DNA of 64,000 nt. Origin: Paraburkholderia rhizosphaerae. GTDB taxonomy: Bacteria; Pseudomonadota; Gammaproteobacteria; Burkholderiales; Burkholderiaceae. This document shows, one piece after another, positions 37,164-45,467 of this stretch. Under the pieces are notes generated by a model, which was not told where the DNA came from, searched no databases, and worked only from the letters and a program-made list of their open reading frames with translations. Made by a program: the position numbers and the translations under genes. How positions within the stretch are numbered: the stretch's first letter is position 1; each line of letters starts with the position of its first letter. The stretch spans positions 272,876 through 336,875 of the forward strand of contig NZ_SORE01000006.1 of NCBI RefSeq assembly GCF_004366595.1, written 5' to 3'.

Positions 37164-37550
37164 CAGTGTTGTGCGCGATGGATGCGAGGAGCCACGATTA
37201 ACCGCGACTCGCTCGCGTCAAACACGCGGTTGGTTGCTCGTACAACCAGGGAAGCGAACCATCGCGATACCGGCGAATGCGCTGCGGTTGCAGCGCATTC
37301 GCTTGAACTGGCGATTACTGCATATCCGATGCCAGGCTTATTCCTGTTTGTCTGAAGTACCTTCGCCGCTGCGGTCGCCAGCGCACAGACCCGCTTAGCG
37401 TCGCACGCGCAAAGTGATCGCACTGGAACCCGATACCGATTAATTCAAAATCGACTGTTGCTATTTCGTCAAAAACTATACAGCGACGGGTAATCCAGGC
37501 ATAAAGTTAAAGTGCTTTATCAAGTCTTTTGTGCAGTGCGGGGGTGTGTA
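37164..37550. other. Intergenic region with a long perfect hairpin
   Basis: This 387-base gap follows the zigA gene. It contains no convincing gene. A strong hairpin at 37273-37302 is described separately. The A/T-richer last 110 bases (37440-37550) probably hold the promoter of the two small genes downstream, but no good -35/-10 pair could be fixed. Confidence 0.5.
37273..37302. repeat. 13-bp perfect stem-loop
   Basis: GCGAATGCGCTGC and GCAGCGCATTCGC are exact inverse copies around a GGTT loop. No T tract follows on either strand, so it is not a standard intrinsic terminator. It could be an RNA-stabilising or Rho-associated hairpin after zigA, or a member of a dispersed palindromic repeat family. 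Confidence 0.75.
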
Positions 37551-37748
37551 ATGAAACGTCGAACAGCACGGCAAATGGTTCGGATGCTTTCCGATATCCG
37601 ACATTCAACCAACTGCAGGGCCTTGCGTGCGGCCGCAGTGATCCGCGAGATGGAACTGGCGGAGCTTGAAGCAGAAGAGGAAGAGCGGGATAGTCCGGAC
37701 ACCTCACGGGAAGAGTTCCGCGACAAACCGAGCTGGAGAACGTCGTGA
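37551..37748 (+). CDS. Small unknown protein (65 aa), first of an overlapping pair
   Basis: A 65-residue protein beginning MKRRTARQMVRMLSDIRHST. The middle is helical and charged, with an acidic run (ELEAEEEERD) and a polar tail. GGGGG lies about six bases before the ATG at 37551, which is why this start is preferred over 37512. No signal peptide, membrane segment or known domain. Its stop overlaps the GTG start of the next small gene (GTGA), which implies coupled translation. Function unknown. Confidence 0.6.
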   Translation: MKRRTARQMVRMLSDIRHSTNCRALRAAAVIREMELAELEAEEEERDSPDTSREEFRDKPSWRTS

Positions 37749-38005
37749 GAGCCGCGGGCGAGCAGTCGCTGCGGTGCCTCGTAGACAAGTGGTTGGCGCC
37801 GGTGCCGACAAGGCCGGTGCGGGTCACGGAGTTCAGCCGCACGCGTAGCGATGGCACACGTTATGTTCGCGTCGAAACGCTGTCAGCCGATGGGTTGCGT
37901 GCGCTCTTCTTCTTCAGGCATGACGACGGCTGCTGGTGTGTGTTTCCACCGACGGTCGACAAGCCAAGGCGCTTGCACGAGCGATTCGCCGCCGAAGCGG
38001 CATAG
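37745..38005 (+). CDS. Small unknown protein (86 aa), second of an overlapping pair
   Basis: An 86-residue protein with a GTG start overlapping the stop of the preceding gene by four bases. It looks like a compact alpha/beta fold: LVDKWLAPVPTRPVRVTEF, then RYVRVETLSADGLRALFFFRH and WCVFPP, with two cysteines near the middle-to-end. No known domain is recognised. The overlap, shared strand and isolated position between zigA and the converging EamA gene suggest the two products act together, perhaps as a complex. Its 3' end is only 12 bases from the stop of that converging gene. Confidence 0.6.
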   Translation: MRAAGEQSLRCLVDKWLAPVPTRPVRVTEFSRTRSDGTRYVRVETLSADGLRALFFFRHDDGCWCVFPPTVDKPRRLHERFAAEAA

Positions 38006-38017
38006 CGGGTTGCGTGT

Positions 38018-39031
38018 TCAGGACGCGCGCTCGCAACCGGGCGACACGGACTGTCTGCGGCTATTCCATATTGGCAGCAGCTGACAGACGATCAGCCCGA
38101 TCAACATCAGGCCGCAGCCGAACATCGCGCGCGCGCTCAGCGTTTCGCCGAGTACGATCCAGCCGGCAAACGCGGCGAATACGCCTTCCATGCTGAAGAT
38201 CACGGCTGCGTGCGCGGGTGCCGCATCCTTCTGAGCGACCACCTGAATCGTGTACCCGATGCCGACCGACAGCGCGCCGCCATACAGAATGGTCGGTGCG
38301 GCGCGCACGATATCGTCGACCCGGATGGGCTCAAACGCGAGCGCGATTGCGCTGCAGATCACGCCGCACGCGACAAATTGCGCCAACGCGAGCGCGAGCG
38401 GATCGTGCCGGCGCGCGAATCGGCCGACCAGCACGACTTGCACGGAGATCAGCAGCGCGCCGGCCAGTTGATACCAGTCGCCGTATAACATCGAGAAGTG
38501 CTCGTCGACGCTCAGAAAGTACATGCCGAGCGCGGCCAGCGCCGCGCCGAGCCAGGTGCCGAGCGCGGTCTGATGACGTAGCACGACGCCCATCAGCGGC
38601 ACGATCACCACGTATAGCGAACTGATAAAGCCCGCGTTCGCGATCTTCGTGTATTGCAAACCGATCTGCTGCAACGAAATTGCGGCGGCGAGCACCAAGC
38701 CGAGCAATGCGCCGTCGCGTACTAATGCGAAGTGATCCGGCGCAGGTGAACGCGCGCGTAAAGCCTGCGCTCTTGCCGCCATCCGCGGCCGCATGCACGC
38801 GAGCAAAAGCAGCACGACACCGGCGCCGAGCAGAAAGCGCAAGCCCGTAAACAGAAACGGCCCGATTGCATCGAGGCTCAGGCGCTGCGCGACGAATGCG
38901 GAGCCCCAGATCATCGCGGCAACCAGCATCAGCAGATTGGCGCGCACGTGTTGTCGAGTCGTGGTTTTCAAGCGGAAGCGGTCTCGTATCGATGCAGCTG
39001 CATTCAGCAGAGCGAAGCGGGTAGCCGACAT
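38018..39031 (-). CDS. EamA/DMT-family transporter
   Basis: A 337-residue drug/metabolite transporter with ten predicted helices in two EamA repeats. The first repeat starts LLMLVAAMIWGSAFVAQRLSL; the second contains the GYTIQVVAQKDA and GWIVLGETLSARAMFGCGLML blocks, the latter being the usual C-terminal EamA signature. The substrate is unknown; relatives export amino acids or metabolites. A start at 39031 (MSATRF) is chosen; 39070 is also open and neither has a strong ribosome site. It converges with the two small genes on its 3' side. Confidence 0.9.
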   Translation of the reverse strand: MSATRFALLNAAASIRDRFRLKTTTRQHVRANLLMLVAAMIWGSAFVAQRLSLDAIGPFLFTGLRFLLGAGVVLLLLACMRPRMAARAQALRARSPAPDHFALVRDGALLGLVLAAAISLQQIGLQYTKIANAGFISSLYVVIVPLMGVVLRHQTALGTWLGAALAALGMYFLSVDEHFSMLYGDWYQLAGALLISVQVVLVGRFARRHDPLALALAQFVACGVICSAIALAFEPIRVDDIVRAAPTILYGGALSVGIGYTIQVVAQKDAAPAHAAVIFSMEGVFAAFAGWIVLGETLSARAMFGCGLMLIGLIVCQLLPIWNSRRQSVSPGCERAS

Positions 39032-39265
39032 GATAACGGAGCGTGCGGGTCTGCCTGCCAAGGTCCGCAAACGTCGGCAAGCGCCCGCAAACGCGACCTG
39101 TCTCCCGGAAAATACAGTTCATCTGATCACAGATGACAAACAGCCTACGCTGCGTGATACTCCCCCGCGGAGTTTGGCCCGCGGGGCTTGCGTCTGCGAC
39201 TTTCCCGCTGCGCCGCTCCGCTCATACTCATATCAACTCATGCTGTACCGGTTTGGGGATCACCT

Positions 39266-39475
39266 ATGAAAAAAATCATCGCCTCGCTCGTTACTGCCGC
39301 TGTTGCCATGGTGTCCGTTCAGGCGTTCGCACAAGCATCCGATGCGGCTCCGGCTGCCGCCAGCGCCGCGAAGCCCAGGCACGCACACAAGCAGTTGAAG
39401 ACGCATGGCAAGCGTGCCAATGTGTCGACGGCCGCTTCGGCAGCCGGCACGAATGACAAGGGCCAGCCGAACTAG
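39266..39475 (+). CDS. Small secreted Ala/Lys/His-rich protein, unknown
   Basis: A 69-residue protein with a signal peptide (MKKIIASLVTAAVAMVSVQA, cleavage near FAQA at about 23). The mature peptide of about 46 residues is rich in Ala, Lys, His and Ser (KPRHAHKQLKTHGKR) and ends DKGQPN. The GGGGATC just upstream of the ATG is the best ribosome site; longer starts are unlikely. Similar short periplasmic peptides are common in Burkholderia. Function not known. A terminator follows. Confidence 0.7.
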   Translation: MKKIIASLVTAAVAMVSVQAFAQASDAAPAAASAAKPRHAHKQLKTHGKRANVSTAASAAGTNDKGQPN

Positions 39476-39555
39476 GCATCGCATCGGGCGCGATGTCGGC
39501 CGCCCGAGTGAACGCCGGCATGTTGACGCTGGCGAATGGAACGAAAAAGTCGAAC

Positions 39556-39592
39556 AAAAAGGCCGAAGCGTATGGAGCGCGCTTCGGCCTTT
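39556..39592. terminator. Bidirectional terminator
   Basis: Stem GGCCGAAGCG/CGCTTCGGCC with a nine-base loop, flanked by five A on the left and three T on the right. It serves the small secreted gene (plus) and, with a TTTTT tract on the minus strand, the Mut7-C gene. Confidence 0.8.
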
Positions 39593-39621
39593 CCGTTTGT
39601 ATCGATCGGCGAATGGCTGAT

Positions 39622-40368
39622 TCAGGCCGGGTCGCCCGCCACGCTGTCCATCAACGCCCGCATTCGTCGCCAGTGCGAGCCTTCCCAGAAGACGCGCCGG
39701 CACACATCGCAGGTGACGAACTGCGTATGCCGCTCGAGCACGCCATCCGGCGCGCGGCCTGCCGCCTCGTCCTTCGAAATGCGCCGTAGCGGCGCGTTGC
39801 AGGTCAGGCACAACCGGAACGGATGAGCACTGCCGGCCAGATCCAGCCGGTCGAAGATTTCGCGCAGTTGCGCTTCGGGCTTCAGCGTGCGCACATAGCA
39901 GCCGTGCGTGATCGTGCGGCGCTTCAGCAATTCGCGGTCGCGGGTCAGTACGACGCGGGCTTCGTCAAGCGCGAGCGCCTCGATGCGCGCGTCCGCGTAG
40001 TGGTTGTCGTAAAGCGTATCGAAACCGGCGAGCCGCAGCAGTTGTGCAAGGCCACCCAGATGTGCATCGGCGATAAAGCGCATGACGCGTAGCGGCCGTT
40101 CCCGCACGCGCAGCAGCGGCTGGATATCGAGTGCTTCGAACTTCGGATAGACGGCAACGCGGTCACCGTCCTGCAACGGGTGATCGAAACCGACCGATTC
40201 GCCGTTCACCAGAATCAGCTCGACTTCGGTATGCGGCACACCGAGCGCTTCGATCATGTGCTTCGTGGTCGCATTGCGCGCGCAGGCGCAACTGAACGAC
40301 TGCCGGCGCAGCGGCCGGGCCAGGAAATCGTTCAGCTCCTCGTAGAAGCGGAAAGTGGCGGTGACCAT
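39622..40368 (-). CDS. Mut7-C RNase-domain protein with ubiquitin-like N terminus
   Basis: A 248-residue protein of two parts. The N-terminal part (about 1-85) is a ubiquitin/ThiS-like fold ending in DGDRVAVYPKFEALD. The C-terminal part (about 93-240) is the Mut7-C domain, related to PIN nucleases: MRFIADAHLGGLAQLLRLAGFDT, VVLTRDRELLKRR, then a zinc ribbon with CLTC and CDVC. The bacterial fusion is predicted to be an RNase linked to RNA or translation quality control, but its target is unknown. It stands alone on the minus strand, 99 bases from the divergent dehydrogenase gene. Confidence 0.88.
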   Translation of the reverse strand: MVTATFRFYEELNDFLARPLRRQSFSCACARNATTKHMIEALGVPHTEVELILVNGESVGFDHPLQDGDRVAVYPKFEALDIQPLLRVRERPLRVMRFIADAHLGGLAQLLRLAGFDTLYDNHYADARIEALALDEARVVLTRDRELLKRRTITHGCYVRTLKPEAQLREIFDRLDLAGSAHPFRLCLTCNAPLRRISKDEAAGRAPDGVLERHTQFVTCDVCRRVFWEGSHWRRMRALMDSVAGDPA

Positions 40369-40467
40369 GCGTCAGTATCGCATTTGCGTGCGGCTGCGCC
40401 GTCGGCAAATTCTGCACGTGTCGTGCGCTTGTGCTTTACTTCCGGTTCCGTTGAACAGGAGCGATAG

Positions 40468-41337
40468 ATGGACATCGGTTTTATTGGCATCGGCGAAATG
40501 GGCGCGCCGATGGTCAGAAACATGCTGAAAGCCGGTCACAAGGTACGTGTGTGGAACCGTTCGCCCGAGCGCGCGCAAAGCCTCGTAGACGCCGGCGCGC
40601 AGGTGGTCGGGTCGGTCGCGGAAGCCTTCACCGGCGACGCGGTGTTCTCGATGCTGGCCGACGATACCGCGGTGCGCGAAGTGATCGATGCGCGATTGCT
40701 CGAACAGGCGCCGCGTGGGCAGATTCACGTCAACATGGCGACCATTTCGGTGACGCTGGCCGAGGAACTCGCACATGCGCACGCGCAGCGCGGCCTCAAC
40801 TATGTCGCCGCGCCGGTGATGGGGCGCCCGGACGCGGCGGCGGCCGCGAAGCTGACAATCGTCGCCGCCGGACCTGCCGAAGCGATCGATCGCGTGCAGC
40901 CGGTGTTCGATGCGATTGGCCAGAAGACGTGGCGAATCGGCTCGCTCGCGCAGCAGGCGAATGCGATGAAGCTCGCAACGAACTTCCTGATCGGCTCGGC
41001 GGTGGCCTCGCTCGGCGAGGCGGGCGCGATGCTGGCCGGTCACGGGGTCGCGATGCAGGACTTCCTCGATGTGATCACGAGCGGTCTGTTTCAGGGTGTC
41101 GTCTACGCGGGTTACGGCAAGATGATTGCCGAACAGCGCTATGAGCCGGCGCTTTTCAAGGCGCGGCTCGGTATGAAAGACGTACGGCTTGCGCTCGCCG
41201 CGGCGGAGTCGGTGATGACGCCGATGCCGATTGCGAGCGTTGTGCGCGACAGTCTGCTCGACGCGCTCGCGCATGGCGACGGCGACAAGGACTTCGCGGT
41301 GCTGGGGCAGGTCGCGGCGCGCCGCGCGGGCCGGTAG
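40468..41337 (+). CDS. NAD(P)-dependent beta-hydroxyacid dehydrogenase
   Basis: A 289-residue member of the 3-hydroxyisobutyrate/tartronate-semialdehyde/glyoxylate reductase family. The N-terminal Rossmann motif is GFIGIGEMGAPM; the following WNRSPERA has Arg at the NADP-selecting position, so NADPH is plausible. The catalytic lysine lies in NAMKLATNFLIG (about residue 170), and the substrate loop APVMGRPDAA is intact. The substrate is uncertain (succinic semialdehyde and glyoxylate are likely for this form). GAGCGATAG precedes the ATG. It is followed by a gap that holds the small RNA candidate. Confidence 0.9.
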   Translation: MDIGFIGIGEMGAPMVRNMLKAGHKVRVWNRSPERAQSLVDAGAQVVGSVAEAFTGDAVFSMLADDTAVREVIDARLLEQAPRGQIHVNMATISVTLAEELAHAHAQRGLNYVAAPVMGRPDAAAAAKLTIVAAGPAEAIDRVQPVFDAIGQKTWRIGSLAQQANAMKLATNFLIGSAVASLGEAGAMLAGHGVAMQDFLDVITSGLFQGVVYAGYGKMIAEQRYEPALFKARLGMKDVRLALAAAESVMTPMPIASVVRDSLLDALAHGDGDKDFAVLGQVAARRAGR

Positions 41338-41552
41338 CCGGCTGATTCTGCCGTGCCGCCGTTTTGGCTTGCGGCCATTGCGACAGTGTCCCGCTGAAGT
41401 TTGCAGCGGCCGCCAGCCCGTCCGTTATAAGAGAACGATGCTTCGCGCATGACGCAGGGCACAAAAAATGCCTGAGCCGGAGCGCTGCTGGGTGGATCTC
41501 CCAGCCTGCTGTGGCCAGTGAGCAACAGGGGAGCGGGACACTACGGAAGTTG

Positions 41553-41581
41553 TTGCGTCGCACCAAAGTATTTGCTATAGT
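41553..41581 (+). promoter_or_regulatory. Sigma-70 promoter of orphan transcription unit
   Basis: TTGCGT (41553-41558) and TATAGT (41576-41581) are separated by exactly 17 bases. No gene on the plus strand follows until 43800, but a strong terminator lies 40 bases downstream. The promoter therefore appears to drive only a short RNA. Confidence 0.75.
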
Positions 41582-41587
41582 GGTTCC

Positions 41588-41648
41588 TGTCTCCTCCATG
41601 TCTCCTCTGATATGGATTCAGCCCGCCACCTCGGCGGGCTTTTTTTTC
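41588..41648 (+). ncRNA. Candidate small RNA with CU-rich anti-Shine-Dalgarno 5' end
   Basis: Predicted from a promoter (41553-41581) and an intrinsic terminator (41620-41647) about 60 bases apart with no ORF between. The 5' part is single-stranded and carries CTCCTCC (41591-41597) and TCTCCTCT (41601-41608), both complementary to Shine-Dalgarno sequences. The 3' part is the terminator hairpin with an eight-T tail, as needed for Hfq binding. This architecture is that of a trans-acting sRNA that blocks ribosome binding. The exact start and any named family are unknown to me. Confidence 0.7.
41620..41647 (+). terminator. Strong intrinsic terminator of the small RNA
   Basis: Stem AGCCCGCC/GGCGGGCT with a five-base loop (ACCTC), followed by an uninterrupted run of eight T. 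No plus-strand gene ends nearby; the closest upstream stop is at 41337. Confidence 0.9.
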
Positions 41649-41675
41649 GCCTGCGTTCGTCGGCCCGGCGGCACG

Positions 41676-41707
41676 AAAAGAAAAAGGCCGGCGTTTCAAG
41701 CCAGCCT
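41676..41707 (-). terminator. Terminator of argC
   Basis: On the minus strand GGCTGGC and GCCGGCC pair (one G-U) around a seven-base loop and are followed by TTTTTCTTTT. It lies 64 bases beyond the argC stop and is separate from the plus-strand small RNA terminator. Confidence 0.75.
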
Positions 41708-41770
41708 CCTTTCTTCACGGCCCGAGCTCGCCCGGGCAAACCGGTGCAATGCGCCGGCCCATCACACGGC

Positions 41771-42718
41771 TTACCCGATCAACCCGCTCCGTTCGTCCGC
41801 GCCGATCGCCAGATTCATACATTGAATCGCCGCACCCGATGCGCCCTTGCCGAGGTTATCGAGCCGCGCGACCGTCACAAAGCGTTCGTCGTTACCGAAC
41901 ACGAACAGGTCGACGCGATTGGTATCGTTGTTCGCCTGGACGTCGAAAAAGCCGCTGTCGAGGTTGTCGTCCGCATTGAACGGCGCGACGCGCACGAACG
42001 CTTCGCCCTGGTAGTACTCGGCGAACAGCGCCTGCACGTCTTGCGGCGTCACGCGTCGGGCCAGTTGCGACGGCGAGAAATAGGTGGTGACCGCGAGCCC
42101 CTTGTAGAAGCTGCCGACAATCGGCGTGAACACCGGCGCCGACTTCAGGCCCGTATGCGCGGCCATCTCCGGCAAATGCTTGTGCGCGAGCCCCAGCGCA
42201 TACGGACGCGGGCTGTCGAGCTTCGCATTACCGCCCGCCTCGTACTCGGCAATCATCTTTTTGCCGCCGCCGCTGTACCCGGTGAGCGAATAGCTGTGCG
42301 CGGCAAAGTCCGCTGGGACGATGCCGGCTTCGACGAGCGGCCGCATCGCGAGCACAAACGCCGATGCGTGGCAGCCGGGCACCGCGATGCGCTTCGAGTT
42401 GCGCACGCGCTCACGCTGCGCGCGTGCCAGTTCCGGCAGGCCATATGCCCAGTCGGCGTGCGTGCGAAATGCAGTGCTCGCATCGATCAGCACGGTGCGG
42501 CCGTTGTCGACCAGCGATGCCGATTCGCGCGATGCGACGTCCGGCAGACACAGAAACGTGACGTCCGATGCATTGATGAGCCGGCGACGTTCGTCGAGAT
42601 CCTTGCGCTTCGCGTCGTCGATGCGGATCACGTCCACATCGCCGCGTTGCGACAGATATTCGAAGATTTTCAGGCCGGTCGTACCTTCCTGTCCGTCGAC
42701 AAAAACTTTCGTGCTCAT
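41771..42718 (-). CDS. argC: N-acetyl-gamma-glutamyl-phosphate reductase, short type 2
   Basis: ArgC reduces N-acetylglutamyl phosphate to the semialdehyde with NADPH in arginine synthesis. The 315-residue protein belongs to the short type-2 form, which has a compact N terminus ([20 protein letters not shown]). The catalytic cysteine is in [23 protein letters not shown] and [10 protein letters not shown] are other family blocks. Beta-proteobacteria often carry a second, long ArgC elsewhere. No other arg gene is beside it. Its own terminator follows. Confidence 0.95.
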   Translation of the reverse strand: MSTKVFVDGQEGTTGLKIFEYLSQRGDVDVIRIDDAKRKDLDERRRLINASDVTFLCLPDVASRESASLVDNGRTVLIDASTAFRTHADWAYGLPELARAQRERVRNSKRIAVPGCHASAFVLAMRPLVEAGIVPADFAAHSYSLTGYSGGGKKMIAEYEAGGNAKLDSPRPYALGLAHKHLPEMAAHTGLKSAPVFTPIVGSFYKGLAVTTYFSPSQLARRVTPQDVQALFAEYYQGEAFVRVAPFNADDNLDSGFFDVQANNDTNRVDLFVFGNDERFVTVARLDNLGKGASGAAIQCMNLAIGADERSGLIG

Positions 42719-42871
42719 CTGAACTCTCGCTTGCTGGGTGGAACGGGGCGCGCTCCGGTGTCGTTAGCGTTGTCCCAACGGACGCCGGATCGCTATTTTA
42801 AGACGGGTTGCCGGCGCTTGCGCGACGCGTGCCCGGTGCAACAGAAATAAGCCTCACCGATGCGAACCACA

Positions 42872-43489
42872 TCAACGGCCATACATAACGGTCATCCGTG
42901 CAGAACCAATGGTGGCCACGCTGATCTCGTGATCGAACATCAGCGCGGGGCGCCCTGGTCCGATCCGCAGGTCATTGGTGTTGAGCGCGTAGACCGTGAT
43001 CTGGTAGCGATGCGGTTTGCCCGGCGGCGGACATGGACCACCATAGCCGTCGACGTCGAAGTCGTTGCGTGCTTCGACCGCGCCGAGCTTCGTCAGGTAA
43101 CCGGATGCGCTCGCATTTTCCGGCAATTGATTGACGTTAGCCGGGATGCCGATCACTGCCCAGTGCCACCAGCCGCGGCCAGGCGCATCGATATCGTAAA
43201 TGGTGACCGCGAAGCCGCGGGTGCCGGCTGGAGGATCGCGCCACGACAATTGCGGCGAACGGTTTCCACCTTTGCAATCTTCCTTGTTGAACACTTGCGC
43301 GTCGCTCACTGTGCCGCCTGCCTTCACACTGCTGCTTGAAATGGTGAAGGCTTGCTGCGCGGTAACGGGCGCGCTGAGCGACATCAGGCTCGCGGCAATC
43401 GCAATCAGGAATGCATGAACCGGCAATGCGTGAAAGTTTGCAAAGAATCGAAACGTAGAGAGCCGAACCGTCGAGCAACGCATACGCAT
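42872..43489 (-). CDS. Secreted YbhB/YbcL-family (PEBP-like) protein
   Basis: A 205-residue phosphatidylethanolamine-binding-protein homologue. A hydrophobic stretch (about 25-45, ending near VTAQQ) is a signal sequence, so it is probably periplasmic. Conserved blocks are VTIYDIDAPGRGWWHW (usual DPDAP), GYGGPCPPPGKPHRY and the C-terminal LMFDHE. Bacterial members are sometimes called Raf-kinase-inhibitor-like, but their role is unclear. Starts at 43489 and 43483 are both possible; an AGGAG lies upstream. It diverges from the RcsB-like regulator. Confidence 0.9.
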   Translation of the reverse strand: MRMRCSTVRLSTFRFFANFHALPVHAFLIAIAASLMSLSAPVTAQQAFTISSSSVKAGGTVSDAQVFNKEDCKGGNRSPQLSWRDPPAGTRGFAVTIYDIDAPGRGWWHWAVIGIPANVNQLPENASASGYLTKLGAVEARNDFDVDGYGGPCPPPGKPHRYQITVYALNTNDLRIGPGRPALMFDHEISVATIGSARMTVMYGR

Positions 43490-43799
43490 GTGCCGATTCT
43501 CCTGTCGAACGGAGCAAGCGCTCGTGCAGCTGCTCCAGTCCTACGCAAGGCCACGGGTAAAGGACGAACTGACTACAACGATATTGTCCCTGTTTTTGCA
43601 CCGCGAAGGCGAATCGAGTCTAACATTACGTTTGTGTGAGCCCGTTCTTACCTTACGGACGGCCAGTAACGATGTGAAATCGGCTATAGTCGGACACTTG
43701 CATCGCCGTTGGCGCGGCCGCAGACCGATAAATTTAGAACTAAAGAATAGTTGGATGGCTGAAGTTTCGGAGCGTGGGTTATCAGGCGAAGGGAGCGCA
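43490..43799. other. Divergent promoter region between PEBP gene and RcsB-like regulator
   Basis: A 310-base gap with no gene. A TATAGT box at 43685-43690 could be the -10 of the regulator, about 110 bases before its start, but no good -35 is at the right distance. The last 60 bases include an A/T-rich stretch (ATAAATTTAGAACTAAAG) unusual for this genome that may be a binding region. Confidence 0.35.
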
Positions 43800-44516
43800 A
43801 TGCAAAATCCAATCAAGGTCGTCGTGGCCGACGACCATCCGGTGATTTTGTTTGGCGCCGAGCAGGCGTTGCTCAAATTCCCGGGCATTCAGGTCGTGGC
43901 GCGCGCGCGTCAATCGACAGAACTCGTGAAAATATTGCAGACCGTCGCGTGCGACGTGCTGGTAACAGATCTCGCCATGCCCGGCGGGCAGTATGGCGAC
44001 GGGTTGCCGCTGATCGGCTATTTGCGGCGCAATTTTCCGGACTTGCCCATCGTTGTACTGACGATGCTCGAAAACGCGGCGCTATTGAAGCGCTTGAGCG
44101 AACTGGGCGTGATTTCGGTCGTGAACAAAGCGGACGATCTCAGTCATATCGGCCTCGCGGTACAGCACGTCGGGCGCAATCTCGAATATATGAGTCCGTC
44201 CGTGAAGTCGGCGCTGGAGACGTTGCGCATGAACGCCGGCGGCAAGAACGATGAAGTCATCCTGTCGAAGCGCGAACTTGAAGTCGTGCGGCTGTTTGTG
44301 TCGGGCATGACCATCAAAGAAATTTCCGAACAGTTGAACCGCAGCATTAAGACGATCAGCACGCAAAAAAATACGGCGATGCGCAAGCTGGGCCTCGAGC
44401 GCGATTCCGAGTTGTTCCATTACGCGCAAAGCAACGGCTTGATGAATCTGTCGTCGTATGCGCCCGGTGAGATCAGGGAACCCGGCGAATCCGGTGCGGC
44501 GGCGGACGAGTCCTGA
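43800..44516 (+). CDS. RcsB-like response regulator, NarL/LuxR type
   Basis: A 238-residue regulator: receiver domain (1-125), phosphoacceptor D57 in TDLAMPGG, acidic D11/D12, and a LuxR helix-turn-helix (about 155-215; LSKRELEVVRLFVSGMTIKE, then LNRSIKTISTQKNTAMRKLG). Two long blocks, around QYGDG and SIKTIS, are almost those of E. coli RcsB, so it probably belongs to that branch rather than generic NarL. The ATG at 43800 follows AAGGGAG. No sensor kinase is next to it. It likely controls envelope, capsule or motility genes elsewhere. A bidirectional terminator follows. Confidence 0.9.
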   Translation: MQNPIKVVVADDHPVILFGAEQALLKFPGIQVVARARQSTELVKILQTVACDVLVTDLAMPGGQYGDGLPLIGYLRRNFPDLPIVVLTMLENAALLKRLSELGVISVVNKADDLSHIGLAVQHVGRNLEYMSPSVKSALETLRMNAGGKNDEVILSKRELEVVRLFVSGMTIKEISEQLNRSIKTISTQKNTAMRKLGLERDSELFHYAQSNGLMNLSSYAPGEIREPGESGAAADES

Positions 44517-44545
44517 TGAACGTTAGCTAGCCGTTCGCAGTTAGC

Positions 44546-44582
44546 AAAAAAAGCCGCACATCCCGACGATGTGCGGCTTTTT
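44546..44582. terminator. Bidirectional intrinsic terminator
   Basis: Stem GCCGCACATC/GATGTGCGGC with a five-base loop, preceded by seven A and followed by five T. It ends the RcsB-like gene on the plus strand and can also end pyrE transcription on the minus strand. Confidence 0.9.
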
Positions 44583-44663
44583 CAGTTTAAGCGGCGAAAC
44601 TCGAATCGTTCTGTCAGATGCACGCGTTGCGCGCGCTTCAATTTGCTGACACCCGTGCCAGGG

Positions 44664-45350
44664 TTATTGCGGCGCCGCCGTCGCCCCGCCATGCGCAGCT
44701 GACCATTCAGCCGGCGCATGCAGGAACTTCTCCACTTCGTCGAGCGTTTTGGTCTCGAAGTAGCCGGCTTGCTTCGCGACGCGCAGCACGTCCCACCAGG
44801 TGGCGAGCGCGTGCAGATCGACATCGATGTCTTTCAGCACCGACACGCTTTCCTTGAAGATGTTGTAGTGGAACAGTACGAAGCAGTGGTTCACCTTCGC
44901 GCCCGCGGTGCGCAGTGCGTTGATGAAGTTGATCTTGCTGCGGCTGTCCGTGGTCAGGTCCTCGACCAGCAGCACACGCTGACCTTCGGTCAGCAAGCCT
45001 TCGATCTGCGCGTTGCGGCCGAAGCCCTTCGGCTTCTTGCGCACATATTGCATCGGCACCATCAGACGGTCCGCGATCCACGCGGCAAACGGGATGCCGG
45101 CGGTCTCGCCGCCCGCCACCGCGTCGATCTGCTCGTAGCCGACGTCGCGCAGAATGGTCGTCTCGGCCATATCCATCAGCCCGCGGCGCAAGCGCGGATA
45201 CGAGATCAGCTTGCGGCAGTCGATATACACCGGGCTTGCCCAGCCGGACGTGAAGATATATGGTTTTTCAGCGTTGAAATGCACGGCCTGAACTTCGAGC
45301 AGCATTCGGGCGGTCGTGTCGGAGATCGTCTGGCGATCGAAGCCTGTCAT
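44664..45350 (-). CDS. pyrE: Orotate phosphoribosyltransferase
   Basis: PyrE joins orotate to PRPP to make OMP in pyrimidine synthesis. The 228-residue protein has [13 protein letters not shown] (substrate loop), [13 protein letters not shown], the flexible-loop [10 protein letters not shown] and the PRPP motif [10 protein letters not shown] (129-138). The last departs slightly from the usual DD pair but is normal in the alpha/beta-proteobacterial form. The ATG at 45350 follows AAGGA; longer open starts have no family similarity. It diverges from maeB by about 600 bases. A short 10-bp repeat array lies upstream. Confidence 0.94.
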   Translation of the reverse strand: MTGFDRQTISDTTARMLLEVQAVHFNAEKPYIFTSGWASPVYIDCRKLISYPRLRRGLMDMAETTILRDVGYEQIDAVAGGETAGIPFAAWIADRLMVPMQYVRKKPKGFGRNAQIEGLLTEGQRVLLVEDLTTDSRSKINFINALRTAGAKVNHCFVLFHYNIFKESVSVLKDIDVDLHALATWWDVLRVAKQAGYFETKTLDEVEKFLHAPAEWSAAHGGATAAPQ

Positions 45351-45430
45351 GGGCGGTCCTTGGGTAGGGATGCACGAGTAAGCGGGAGGGCGGGCGTCGC
45401 GCCCGGCCGCGCAGCAAGCGGATGTTCCGG

Positions 45431-45467
45431 GGTTTCCGCCGGTTTCCGCCGGTTTCCGCTGGTTTCC
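45431..45467. repeat. 10-bp tandem repeat upstream of pyrE
   Basis: About 3.7 copies of GGTTTCCGCC (third copy ends CT), 81 bases before the pyrE start. It may be in the pyrE leader. No known function; a short microsatellite-like array. Confidence 0.85.

Noticed and set aside
41487..41505. Hairpin GCTGGG/CCCAGC as a terminator of the dehydrogenase gene
   Set aside because: Six-base stem with no T tract; too weak to call.
41364..41825. 153-residue frame across the small RNA and terminators
   Set aside because: Runs through two strong terminators and a promoter; no domain or ribosome site.
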